Assembly: GCA_017694595.1 (NCBI GenBank)
Contig: JADIMT010000030.1
Coordinates: 1 to 40,485, forward strand
Origin: Candidatus Ornithospirochaeta stercoripullorum
GTDB taxonomy: Bacteria; Spirochaetota; Spirochaetia; Sphaerochaetales; Sphaerochaetaceae
Length of the DNA: 40,485 nucleotides
Direction: 5' to 3'
The stretch's first letter is position 1, and the number at the start of each line of letters is the position of its first letter. The translations under genes were made by a program, and so were the position numbers. Of this stretch, positions 33,089 through 40,485 are shown in pieces. Below the pieces are notes generated by a model, which was not told the DNA's origin, made no database searches, and saw only the letters and a list, made by a program, of their open reading frames with translations.

Positions 33089-33766
33089 CTATTTGTTCTT
33101 CTTTCTGGGTTTTCCCTCACTTTCGTTTTCCGAGCTGCGTATCTCATCCAGATAGTTGTAGATAGAGAATTTTGAGATCTGGAAGCGGTCTGCAACCTTA
33201 TCCATTGATTTCATGATCAGGAAGATGCCTTTCTTGTCCAGGAACTCAATGGCTTTCATCTTGTCTTTCTTCGTCATTTCGCTTATAGGCTTTCCAATCA
33301 AATCGAGAGACTGCTCGATAAGATAGTCAAGGACGTCATCTATATTGCCTGAGAAATGCTCCCGCATTGCGTTCTCAGCTTGGAGATTTATGAGCGTATT
33401 GAGCTCTTTCTGGCTGCTTAGAAGACCTGTCATATCAAAATTGATGCAGATGCTTCCAGTGACATCGCCTTTTTCATCTTTAAGGTAAATAGAGGTTGAT
33501 TTGATAATCTTGTTATCGAGTGTGCGGTTGACATAATTATATTGATCCAAGCCCGTAGATGTGCCACGGAGAATCTCCAACCCCATATTCGTACCAGAAT
33601 CTCCGACTTTGCGTCCTGTGACATGGCCATTTTCGATAGCTACGATTGTATGCTCATAGCTTTTTGTCAAATCGTGCAGAACAACTTCGCAATTCTCGCC
33701 GAATTCGGCTGAAATGCCTTTGATTATTCTGCTGAACATATCAAAATTATCCATCACATAGCTCAA
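33089..33766 (-). CDS. YheO/DauR-type transcriptional regulator (PAS_6 + HTH_22)
   Basis: This 225-aa regulator has an N-terminal YheO/PAS-like domain (FGENCEVVLHDLTKSYEHTI; VTGSICINFDMTGL; residues about 10-120). The C-terminal helix-turn-helix typical of DauR is KMKAIEFLDKKGIFLIMKSM, then VADRFQISKFSIYNYLDEIR, ending in a basic tail. DauR controls D-arginine use in Pseudomonas; relatives often accompany RidA and D-amino-acid or PLP enzymes, as here. The start is probably TTG at 33766, overlapping the SGNH stop (TTGA), with GGAGG 9 nt upstream. It likely regulates the divergent operon from 34612. Confidence 0.85.
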   Translation of the reverse strand: MSYVMDNFDMFSRIIKGISAEFGENCEVVLHDLTKSYEHTIVAIENGHVTGRKVGDSGTNMGLEILRGTSTGLDQYNYVNRTLDNKIIKSTSIYLKDEKGDVTGSICINFDMTGLLSSQKELNTLINLQAENAMREHFSGNIDDVLDYLIEQSLDLIGKPISEMTKKDKMKAIEFLDKKGIFLIMKSMDKVADRFQISKFSIYNYLDEIRSSENESEGKPRKKNK

Positions 33767-34401
33767 TTCTGGTTTCCTCCTTTGTTTGCTAATAAGATAT
33801 CACGAATAAGTCCTGCCATCATAGGCTGAATTTCTGCAGAGAGATGGATTCCGTCTCTCTTGTCAGTTTCAATCATCTTTGTATTTAGGAAGGGGATATC
33901 TTCAGATGATGCATATTCTTCAAGCATTTTGCCGAAAGCTTTCATTTTTTCGTTTGCATGCTCAAAGAGCTTTGCATACTTAGGTACTACAGGGCGGAAA
34001 ACAGGAGGTGAGGCAATAATTATTTTAGCGTGAATCTTATTGCTTTCCATAAACTCCTTGCTACGCTTTACAAGACGTTTCATGCCTTCAATGACCTCTT
34101 CTGGTGATGCATTGTATTTCGTCTTGAAATCATTTGTGCCCAGCATGATAAACAGGCAGTCAAAAGGTATATGCCTGCTCAGGGATGCGCAAAGCGAATC
34201 ATAGCCATTGAGCTCAATCGGTGTTGATTCCTGAGGCAGTATGGTCCTTCCCGGAAATCCTTCGTCTGCAACGTCCCAATCATCTCCAAGCATTGCTTTG
34301 AGATGAGTTGTCCATCTCTGGCTTATGTCATACCGACCAGTTTCAGTGCCAGGGATGCGGCCATATGTGTTAGAGTCGCCAAATAAGATTATGCGTTTCA
34401 T
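33763..34401 (-). CDS. SGNH/GDSL-family esterase
   Basis: This 212-aa hydrolase has the SGNH blocks: the nucleophile Ser10 in FGDSNTYG, the block II Gly in GFPGRT, the Asn in MLGTNDFK, and the catalytic pair in DGIHLSAE. There is no signal peptide, so it acts in the cytoplasm on an acyl ester or deacetylates a small molecule; it resembles arylesterase-like members. It overlaps the DauR-type regulator by 4 bp and diverges from the M20/transporter operon, so it may process the same acylated compound. The ATG lacks a clear ribosome binding site. Confidence 0.83.
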   Translation of the reverse strand: MKRIILFGDSNTYGRIPGTETGRYDISQRWTTHLKAMLGDDWDVADEGFPGRTILPQESTPIELNGYDSLCASLSRHIPFDCLFIMLGTNDFKTKYNASPEEVIEGMKRLVKRSKEFMESNKIHAKIIIASPPVFRPVVPKYAKLFEHANEKMKAFGKMLEEYASSEDIPFLNTKMIETDKRDGIHLSAEIQPMMAGLIRDILLANKGGNQN

Positions 34402-34611
34402 AATAAAAATAATTTTGTATATTTTATGATGAAAATGGCAAAAGGCAAATTAAAAATTTTTTAGATAATATTTTCAGTTTCTGTGGGTATTTCCTTTATT
34501 GAATCCCTTTTTACAAGAAAATTTTATATTCTTTACAAAATTATTTGACAATCAGCAAAACCAATGACAACCTATATGTACAATAATTTTTGAATTTACA
34601 GGGGGCAATCA
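34402..34611. promoter_or_regulatory. Divergent AT-rich regulatory region
   Basis: These 210 bp separate the SGNH/regulator pair from the M20 operon. On the minus strand TTGCCT is followed 16 bp later by TAAAAT, a reasonable promoter. On the plus strand a TTGACA is present near 34547, but its best -10 is too far away to be convincing. GGGGG precedes the M20 ATG. No long palindrome is evident. Confidence 0.4.
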
Positions 34612-35757
34612 ATGACTGCTGATAATTCTCAGAATCTTGCAAGACTCTTATCAGAAATGATTCACATCAACACTGTCGCACCTCCTGGAAATGAGAAAGA
34701 TCTGGCGACTTACATTGCCGATATACTCAGATCGAATGGCTTCAATCCTATCGTCCAGGATCTGGGGGACAACAGGGCAAACATCACTTGCGAGATAGGT
34801 GAGGGCGATGATTGCAGACTCATCCTCAACGGGCATCTTGATGTTGTTCCCGCAGAAGGTGAATGGAATCATGAGCCGTTCTCAGGAACAGTTGATGGTG
34901 ATTGCCTTTTCGGCCGCGGGGCCTGCGACATGAAAGCTGGCTTATGCTGCATGCTTCAGGCTTTTATAGACACAGCAAAGGAAAGCAATAAGCTTCGAGG
35001 CCGTCTCAAGCTTGTTTTCGTAGCAGATGAGGAGACAAGCAATCTAGGTCTGAGAAGCTATCTCTCCAAATATAATGAAAACGACAGGAAGACAGCCAAG
35101 CGCAATTACGCTGTCATAGGAGAGCCGACGGAACTCCATGTTTGCAACAGCCACTATGGAGTTGAGCGTTACTGGATAAATATCCATGGTGAGAGCGCTC
35201 ACTCCAGCAAGCCTGAACTTGGAGTGAATGCGATTGTTGGAGCCTCTTCCGTTGTTGAAAGTCTTGGTGCTTACCATAAAGAACTGAGGACAAGAGTCAC
35301 AGAGTGGGGAAGCCCTTCATGTGCTGTCACAATGATTGAAGGCGGAGAGAAGCAGAACAGCATCCCAGCCCATGCCCGTGTATTCATTGATAGACGAACA
35401 GTTCCAGGCGAGAGAGCTGATGATGTGAAGAGGGAAGTGGAATCATGGATCGAGACGAAAACCGATCTGAAAGGCTGCAGGAGCGATGTTGAGCTGTATT
35501 TCACATTTGCTTCAGGTCTTCTTCCTTCTACTAACAGCTTCCTGTCTGAAGTGCTTGGATTGAACAGTCAGGAAAAGCCAGAAGTCTTCCCCGCAGGTTG
35601 TGAGCAGGCGATTATGCTTGCACATGGCTATGAAGCTCTTGTTTTGGGACCGGGAAGCATAAAAGATGCCCACATGCCCGATGAGAAAGTCCGCATAGAG
35701 GACCTGGGAAAGGCATATGAGCTTTACAGAAAAATCATCACGAAAATATTGATGTGA
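34612..35757 (+). CDS. M20-family metallopeptidase/deacylase (ArgE/DapE-like)
   Basis: This 381-aa cytoplasmic zinc enzyme has the M20 motifs NGHLDVVPAEG (first metal His and Asp), GRGACDMKAGL (bridging Asp), FVADEETSNLG (catalytic and metal Glu), AVIGEPTEL (metal Glu) and a C-terminal AHMPDEKV (metal His). The lid domain carries HSSKPELGVNAI and EGGEKQNSIPAHARVFIDRR. The family removes acyl groups from N-acyl amino acids or cleaves dipeptides. It leads the operon that includes a sugar-type ABC transporter, RidA and a D-amino-acid type PLP enzyme. That context favours hydrolysis of an imported N-acylated or peptide-linked amino acid. Confidence 0.88.
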   Translation: MTADNSQNLARLLSEMIHINTVAPPGNEKDLATYIADILRSNGFNPIVQDLGDNRANITCEIGEGDDCRLILNGHLDVVPAEGEWNHEPFSGTVDGDCLFGRGACDMKAGLCCMLQAFIDTAKESNKLRGRLKLVFVADEETSNLGLRSYLSKYNENDRKTAKRNYAVIGEPTELHVCNSHYGVERYWINIHGESAHSSKPELGVNAIVGASSVVESLGAYHKELRTRVTEWGSPSCAVTMIEGGEKQNSIPAHARVFIDRRTVPGERADDVKREVESWIETKTDLKGCRSDVELYFTFASGLLPSTNSFLSEVLGLNSQEKPEVFPAGCEQAIMLAHGYEALVLGPGSIKDAHMPDEKVRIEDLGKAYELYRKIITKILM

Positions 35758-35772
35758 AAAAGGAGAATGTGT

Positions 35773-37086
35773 ATGAAGAAGCTTTTATCATTTCTTCTGG
35801 TTATGCTTGTGACAGCATCGTTGGTTTTTGCTGGAGGTTCAGGGGAATCCTCCGATCAGCCAAGGATCCGTGTTCTCAGCATGACAGCTCAGATTTCCGA
35901 TGGTATTCTTGAGTATCTCGATGAATTCGAGGAAGAGTCAGGAATCAAAGTCGATCTCGAGCTTTATGGCGAGTCAGAACTCAGACAGAAAGAGATGACA
36001 GAGTTCATGACAGGAAATTCAACTGTTGATGTCTATCTTTTCAGCCCACTGCAGGATATGGCTGCTTTCAGCCAGAATGGCTGGATTGAGCCTCTCGATG
36101 AGTATCTCTCCGACCCTGAGCTCAACTGGGAGGATTTCAGCAGCGCCCCACCAAAGCAGATTACAATTCCAGGCACAGATAGCATTGGATGCATTCCTCT
36201 CTATTCTTCTGTTCAGCTGATGTATTACAGAAAAGATGTCTTTGAGAAGTATGGACTTGAGCCACCTAAGACATATGATGAGCTGATTGAAGTATGCAAG
36301 ACAATCAATGATCCTGCGAACAACTTCTATGCTATTGCATGCCGCGGTGAGAGAAACGCTCTCACATCACAGTATTCACCATTCCTTTTTGCTTTCGGCG
36401 GAAGCTTCATAAAAGATGGCAAGAGCAATTTTGCATCCGAAGGCTCATACGAGGCAACTAAGTTCTATGGAGAGCTTCTTGGCAACTATGCGCCTCCTGG
36501 AATTCTCACAGCAGGATACTCGCAGATGACACAGCTCTTCAATTCTGGAACAGTCGGAATGGTAATCGATGCCAATGCTCTTTATGCAACGCTTGTCGAT
36601 CCAGCTGAGTCCGCATATGCAGATAAAGTAGGTGTCGCAGCAATTCCAGCAGGTCCGGAAGGAGCACATTCATACAGACAGGTTTCCTGGGCTGTCGCAA
36701 TGTATCCTGGTTCAAAGAACAAGGAAGCTGCATGGGAATTCATGAAGTTCGTTGCAGGCTCTGATGTAGCTGCTTATATCACACCACTGGGAATGCCAAG
36801 CTTCAGAGATTCCGTCTGGACAGATGAGAGAGTTGAGAGCGCTATGGCTCCTGACATGGTTCAGGCTTATGCTGACACTTATGCTCTTACTACAAACAAT
36901 GAATTCGGTCTTCCGAGAATGACAGCTGTCACAGAAGCTAGAGATATCATGGGTGGTGCTGTCGTCTATTCAATTGAGACAAAGGGTGAGGGACCGGAGC
37001 TCAAGCAGATGATGCAGGAGGCCGCAGCAGATGTCGATGAGCTTCTCCAAGCTTACGACGAATACGGCGAGAATTATAACTGGTAA
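35773..37086 (+). CDS. ABC transporter extracellular solute-binding protein (family 1)
   Basis: This 437-aa protein has a signal peptide (MKKLLSFLLVMLVTASLVFA, then GGSGESSD) and no lipobox Cys. It has the MalE/UgpB-like family 1 pattern: IRVLSMTAQISDGILEYLDE, STVDVYLFSPLQDMAAFSQN, LYSSVQLMYYRKDVFEKYGL, YRQVSWAVAMYPGSKNKEAA and WEFMKFVAGSDVA. I chose ATG 35773 because AAGGAG is 7 nt away; ATG 35767 would be too close. It lies 15 bp after the M20 stop and is followed by a strong hairpin, then two permeases. Ligands of the family include oligosaccharides, glycerol-phosphate and polyols. Confidence 0.9.
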   Translation: MKKLLSFLLVMLVTASLVFAGGSGESSDQPRIRVLSMTAQISDGILEYLDEFEEESGIKVDLELYGESELRQKEMTEFMTGNSTVDVYLFSPLQDMAAFSQNGWIEPLDEYLSDPELNWEDFSSAPPKQITIPGTDSIGCIPLYSSVQLMYYRKDVFEKYGLEPPKTYDELIEVCKTINDPANNFYAIACRGERNALTSQYSPFLFAFGGSFIKDGKSNFASEGSYEATKFYGELLGNYAPPGILTAGYSQMTQLFNSGTVGMVIDANALYATLVDPAESAYADKVGVAAIPAGPEGAHSYRQVSWAVAMYPGSKNKEAAWEFMKFVAGSDVAAYITPLGMPSFRDSVWTDERVESAMAPDMVQAYADTYALTTNNEFGLPRMTAVTEARDIMGGAVVYSIETKGEGPELKQMMQEAAADVDELLQAYDEYGENYNW

Positions 37087-37096
37087 AGCATTGTTC

Positions 37097-37125
37097 GTTC
37101 TCAGGGAAGACCCTTCCCTGGGAAC
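37097..37125 (+). promoter_or_regulatory. Strong intercistronic hairpin (13-bp stem)
   Basis: GTTCTCAGGGAAG pairs with CTTCCCTGGGAAC (one G-T pair) around an ACC loop, 10 nt after the binding-protein stop. There is no T-tract. The next gene's AGGAGAG follows 15 nt later. Position matches the hairpins in the other two transporter operons, though the stem sequence differs. Confidence 0.8.
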
Positions 37126-37150
37126 ATAATCCAAGAAAAGGAGAGAGCTG

Positions 37151-38032
37151 ATGAGAGTGAATGACTGGATTAGCGATCATTATAAATGGGTGTTCGTTGC
37201 TCCTGCCTTGATATTCATGGTGCTTATGATTGTAGTGCCATTGGTAATGACGCTGGTATTCAGCCTTACAGACTGGAACCTGCTTACAGGAAGGGCACCA
37301 AGCTTCAATGGCCTTGCAAATTACGCTGAAATCCTTACAAGTTCAGAGTTCTGGCACTCATTTGGTATAACTTTCTATTACACATTCCTTGCGATTGCAA
37401 TGGAGCTTGTTGCAGGCGTCCTTCTTGCAGTCATGCTGAACAAGGATTTTGCTGGCAAAGGAATTGTCAAGACTATAATCCTCCTGCCGTATATGATGGC
37501 ACCTGTTGCTGTCGGTATGATGTGGATGCTTTTCTATGAACCTACAAGCGGTTTCATGAATTGGCTGTTTACTTCAATCGGACTTCCTCGCTCTGGCTTC
37601 ACATCCGCAAGAGGTTCTGTAATACCATCGCTTGCGTTTGTCGAGTTCTGGCAGATGACGCCGATGGTTGTAATTGTTTGCATGGCTGGTCTGGCTGCCC
37701 TTCCGGAGGATTGCATGGAAGCTGCTGTTGTAGATGGTGCTTCACCTATACAGACATTTTTCCGCGTGAAGCTTCCAATGCTGCTGCCGACTATCTTCTC
37801 AATCGGACTATTGCGTTTTGTCGATGTCTTCAAATCCTTCGATCTCATCTATGCGATGACGAAAGGCGGACCTGCGAATGCATCGAGAACGTTGAATATA
37901 TATGCGTATGAAGAGGCATTCTCATACTACAAATTCGGGCTTTCATCTTCGATTCTGACAATCGTATTCGTAATCGTACTTGTCATCAGTTTTGCCACGA
38001 TGAAGCTCAGGAACAAGGTAGCGGAGGTATAA
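37151..38032 (+). CDS. Sugar-type ABC transporter permease 1 (MalF-like)
   Basis: This 293-aa protein has six helices (WVFVAPALIFMVLMIVVPLV first). The EAA loop that docks the ATPase reads EAAVVDGASPIQTFFRVKLP, close to the EAAxxDGAxxxxxFxxIxxP consensus. AGGAGAG lies before ATG 37151. It is followed after 1 bp by the second permease. It forms the translocation channel with permease 2. Confidence 0.92.
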   Translation: MRVNDWISDHYKWVFVAPALIFMVLMIVVPLVMTLVFSLTDWNLLTGRAPSFNGLANYAEILTSSEFWHSFGITFYYTFLAIAMELVAGVLLAVMLNKDFAGKGIVKTIILLPYMMAPVAVGMMWMLFYEPTSGFMNWLFTSIGLPRSGFTSARGSVIPSLAFVEFWQMTPMVVIVCMAGLAALPEDCMEAAVVDGASPIQTFFRVKLPMLLPTIFSIGLLRFVDVFKSFDLIYAMTKGGPANASRTLNIYAYEEAFSYYKFGLSSSILTIVFVIVLVISFATMKLRNKVAEV

Positions 38033-38033
38033 G

Positions 38034-38864
38034 ATGGAAGCATATAGAGCAAAAAAAGCAGCAGGGAAGGTAATCTTCTACATCGCAGTCATAGCAATCT
38101 GTCTTATCGTCATATTCCCTCTCTATTTTGTTTTTATCTCGTCGTTCAAGAATATGGCCGATGTATATGTGATGCCACCGAAGCTCATTGGCTTCAAGCT
38201 AGTCTTCTCGCATTATGAATACATCTTCACGACTCAGAATTATGGTACATATATCCTCAACAGCGCTATCGTAGGCATCTTTTCCACGCTCTTCGCGCTT
38301 GTGCTGGGATTGCCAGCTGCATATGCAATCAACAGAAACAGGATGAGGAACTCTCTCTTAGGCATCCTTGTCGCAAGGCTTCTGCCCCCGATGTCATTCC
38401 TCCTTCCTTTCTACTTCATCTTCTCTGAGCTGGGGATGGTTGATACATATGGTGCTCTGATTCTCAGCCACATGGTGCTTTCAGTACCGCTCATCGTATG
38501 GCTGATGGAAGGCTTTATCGCGGGTATTCCACGTGAGCTTGATGAAGCTGCTACGATTGATGGCTGTACACGTCAGCGCTGTTTCGGATCCATCATTCTG
38601 CCAATGTGCAAATCAGGAATGGCTACGAGCACAATACTTTCATTCTTGGGCTCTTGGAACAACTTCCAGTTCGCTCTTATCCTCAGCGGACCAAGAACAA
38701 GGACTCTTCCTGTCACGCTTCAGTACTTTGTCTCTGGTGCTGATATAAGATGGGGAAGAATGCTTGCAGCTACAATCGTTGTAATTATTCCAGCAATAGT
38801 CGTAACACTCTTGCTGCAGAAGAATATCGTATCGGGAATGACAGCTGGTGCTGTCAAAGGTTAA
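38034..38864 (+). CDS. Sugar-type ABC transporter permease 2 (MalG-like)
   Basis: This 276-aa protein has six helices. The first is VIFYIAVIAICLIVIFPLYF, followed by the periplasmic start FVFISSFKNMADVY typical of MalG. The EAA loop reads DEAATIDGCTRQRCFGSIIL and ends in P. It directly follows permease 1. No ATPase gene follows; the next genes are enzymes. The transporter must therefore borrow a shared ATPase of the MsmX/MsmK type encoded elsewhere. Confidence 0.92.
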   Translation: MEAYRAKKAAGKVIFYIAVIAICLIVIFPLYFVFISSFKNMADVYVMPPKLIGFKLVFSHYEYIFTTQNYGTYILNSAIVGIFSTLFALVLGLPAAYAINRNRMRNSLLGILVARLLPPMSFLLPFYFIFSELGMVDTYGALILSHMVLSVPLIVWLMEGFIAGIPRELDEAATIDGCTRQRCFGSIILPMCKSGMATSTILSFLGSWNNFQFALILSGPRTRTLPVTLQYFVSGADIRWGRMLAATIVVIIPAIVVTLLLQKNIVSGMTAGAVKG

Positions 38865-38874
38865 GGAGGAACAA

Positions 38875-39345
38875 ATGCAGGAAATTTATGAGAACTTGAA
38901 AAAAGCTGGTGTTGAAGTCCCTGGTGATAACCCGAAAGGTGGAATCTATAAGCCAGTGATGAGAGTAGGCAATATGCTCTACATCTCCGGTCAGGGATGC
39001 ACTGTTGGCGGCAAGCCCGTTTACCAGGGAGCTGTTGGCAGGGAATGCACGCTGGAAGAGGCTCAGGAGGCAGCTAAGCTCTGCGCAATCAACGCTCTTG
39101 GAGTTCTCCAGGATTATCTGGGAGATCTGAGAAAAGTGAAATGCCTGGTAAAGACTCTCGCATTTGTTCATAGCGCCCCGGATTTCGCTTTGCAGCATCT
39201 TGTAGCTAATGGATGCTCAGACTTCCTCAAAGCTGTGCTTGGGGATGATGCTGGAGTAGGTGCACGCTCTGCTATCGGAGTTGCACAGCTTCCTAATAAT
39301 ATCCCAGTAGAGATTGAATTCGTCTTTGAGGCGGAAGAGGAATAA
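38875..39345 (+). CDS. RidA/YjgF-family protein
   Basis: This 156-aa protein matches the RidA fold: YISGQGCTVGGKPVYQGAVG, CAINALGVLQDYLGDL, VKTLAFVHSAPDF and the ligand-binding Arg in GARSAIGVAQLPNNIPVEIE. RidA deaminates reactive enamines/imines released by PLP enzymes. It is slightly longer than the 130-aa archetype and resembles the UK114-like-1 subgroup. ATG 38875 follows AAGGAGGA. It is 1 bp upstream of the PLP enzyme gene, a pairing that fits detoxification of that enzyme's 2-aminoacrylate-like product. Confidence 0.9.
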   Translation: MQEIYENLKKAGVEVPGDNPKGGIYKPVMRVGNMLYISGQGCTVGGKPVYQGAVGRECTLEEAQEAAKLCAINALGVLQDYLGDLRKVKCLVKTLAFVHSAPDFALQHLVANGCSDFLKAVLGDDAGVGARSAIGVAQLPNNIPVEIEFVFEAEEE

Positions 39346-39346
39346 G

Positions 39347-40462
39347 ATGGAAAAGAACATCTATGAAATCGCAGGCGAAGAGAGTGTGATTACTCCTCAG
39401 CTTGTGTATTATCTGGATATCGTAAAAGAGAACACGAAGGAAGTAATCAGAATCGCAGGGTCCGCTGAAAGGCTCTGGCCGCATGTGAAGACGCATAAGT
39501 CCATCGATATGGTCAAAATGCTTATCAGCATGGGAATCCACAGATTCAAGTGCGCGACTATTCCAGAGTGCGAAATGGTAGCAATGGCAGGTGCCAGCGA
39601 TGCTGTTCTCTCTTATCCTTTAATCGGACCGAACGTAGAGCGCTTTCTTGCTTTGGAGAAGATGTATCCAGAGTGTGCTTTCTATGCAATCGGCGATGAC
39701 TATGATGCCATCAAAATACTTTCCGATAAAGCTGAAGAGCAGGGGAGCAAAGTCCGCTTCCTTCTCGATGTGAATATGGGAATGAACCGTACTGGAGTCG
39801 AACTTGATAAAGCTGAGGACCTGGCGAGAAAGGTCAGTGTTCTTCCTGGTATCAACTTCAAGGGAATGCATTGCTATGATGGCAATCATAACAACAGCGA
39901 TTTCCAGCGTCGCTTGGCCGATGTGAAAGAGACGGATGATATAGTTGATGGAATCAAGGCTTCTCTTGAAAAAGATGGCATTGATTGCAACGTGATGATC
40001 ATGGGAGGAACTCCATCATTCCCATGCCATGCCAAGCTCACTGATTACTATCTCTCTCCTGGAACATGCTTTGTCTATGATGGTGGATACAAGAAGAATC
40101 TTCCTGATATCAACCTGGTTCCTGCCGGAATACTGATGACAAGAGTCATAAGCCATCCGTCGAAAGGAATGTTCACTGTCGATCTTGGCTATAAAGGTAT
40201 TGCATCAGATCCTGCAGGGGTAAGGGGCACTATTGTTGGCTTAGATGACGCTGAAGTCGCATTCCAGAGCGAGGAACATTGGGTATTCCGCATGAAGGAA
40301 GGCAAGGAAAACGAAAGGCCAGCAATCGGTACGATGCTGTATGTCATCCCGACTCATATCTGTCCTACATCCGCTCTCTATTCCGACATCCTGATTGCAG
40401 AGAATGGAAGGATTACAGATAAATGGCCTGTAACTGCCAGAAATAGAAAAATCAATATCTGA
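39347..40462 (+). CDS. Fold-type III PLP enzyme, D-threonine aldolase/D-serine dehydratase-like
   Basis: This 371-aa enzyme has an alanine-racemase-type barrel. PLP Lys48 is in WPHVKTHKS, the barrel motifs include FLLDVNMGMNRTG, MHCYDGNHNN and MIMGGTPSFPCH, and the C-terminal domain carries His337 and Cys339 in PTHICPTSALYSD, the metal site of the DSD1/D-threonine aldolase group. It would eliminate water from a D-3-hydroxy amino acid or cleave it to glycine and an aldehyde. GAGG precedes the ATG, 1 bp after ridA. With RidA, an M20 deacylase and a DauR-type regulator it completes a D-amino-acid-like catabolic module. The last 23 bp of the window after its stop show nothing. Confidence 0.88.
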   Translation: MEKNIYEIAGEESVITPQLVYYLDIVKENTKEVIRIAGSAERLWPHVKTHKSIDMVKMLISMGIHRFKCATIPECEMVAMAGASDAVLSYPLIGPNVERFLALEKMYPECAFYAIGDDYDAIKILSDKAEEQGSKVRFLLDVNMGMNRTGVELDKAEDLARKVSVLPGINFKGMHCYDGNHNNSDFQRRLADVKETDDIVDGIKASLEKDGIDCNVMIMGGTPSFPCHAKLTDYYLSPGTCFVYDGGYKKNLPDINLVPAGILMTRVISHPSKGMFTVDLGYKGIASDPAGVRGTIVGLDDAEVAFQSEEHWVFRMKEGKENERPAIGTMLYVIPTHICPTSALYSDILIAENGRITDKWPVTARNRKINI

Positions 40463-40485
40463 TCCGATTTTGCCCCTGGATCTTG

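Overview
The window looks like a chromosomal segment of a host- or sediment-associated, sugar- and amino-acid-fermenting spirochaete, probably close to Sphaerochaeta or Treponema. This is inferred from the moderate GC, the many ABC transporters whose binding proteins end their signal peptides in A-GGS or A-GSA, the GntR and ROK regulation, and the tryptophanase/tyrosine phenol-lyase family gene. No rRNA, tRNA, CRISPR, insertion sequence or phage gene is visible.

Layout. (1) 1-5214, minus strand: a partial gene at the left edge, a nucleobase permease, and a ROK kinase / GntR regulator / mannose-6-phosphate-isomerase-like operon. (2) 5243-9311: a HAD phosphatase, then a textbook TPP riboswitch driving a ykoFEDC-type ECF transporter for thiamine or its pyrimidine precursor. 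(3) 9363-17089: an uncoupled set holding a long uracil phosphoribosyltransferase, a MscS channel with a small membrane partner, a truncated aldose epimerase, a LysE exporter, a frameshifted kptA, an ABC-F ATPase with a possible leader peptide, and a tyrosine phenol-lyase-like enzyme. (4) 17360-23465, plus strand: a BMP/PnrA-type nucleoside ABC transporter (binding protein, double ATPase, two permeases) plus an unrecognised secreted protein, ended by a terminator. (5) 23471-32886: a divergent GntR regulator and a nine-gene operon with a ribose-type ABC transporter (binding protein, ATPase, two permeases), a phosphotriesterase-like lactonase, a creatininase-family hydrolase, a FGGY kinase and a metallo-beta-lactamase-fold hydrolase. 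A 16-bp perfect palindrome lies between regulator and operon. The substrate is unknown, and this is the best candidate for an undescribed pathway. (6) 33089-40462: a DauR/YheO-type regulator and SGNH esterase diverge from a second catabolic operon. That operon has an M20 deacylase/peptidase, a sugar-type ABC transporter without its own ATPase, a RidA protein and a D-threonine-aldolase/D-serine-dehydratase-like PLP enzyme. The set suggests uptake and breakdown of an acylated or D-configured amino-acid compound.

Recurring design. All three transporter operons place a stable hairpin just after the binding-protein gene. Two of them share the same GGCACC/GGTGCC stem. This would be expected to raise binding-protein mRNA relative to the membrane genes. 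Regulation is otherwise read from palindromes and promoters in the divergent regions; two minus-strand genes (the NCS2 permease and the ROK kinase) may be leaderless. Functions come from motif recognition alone; no database search was run.
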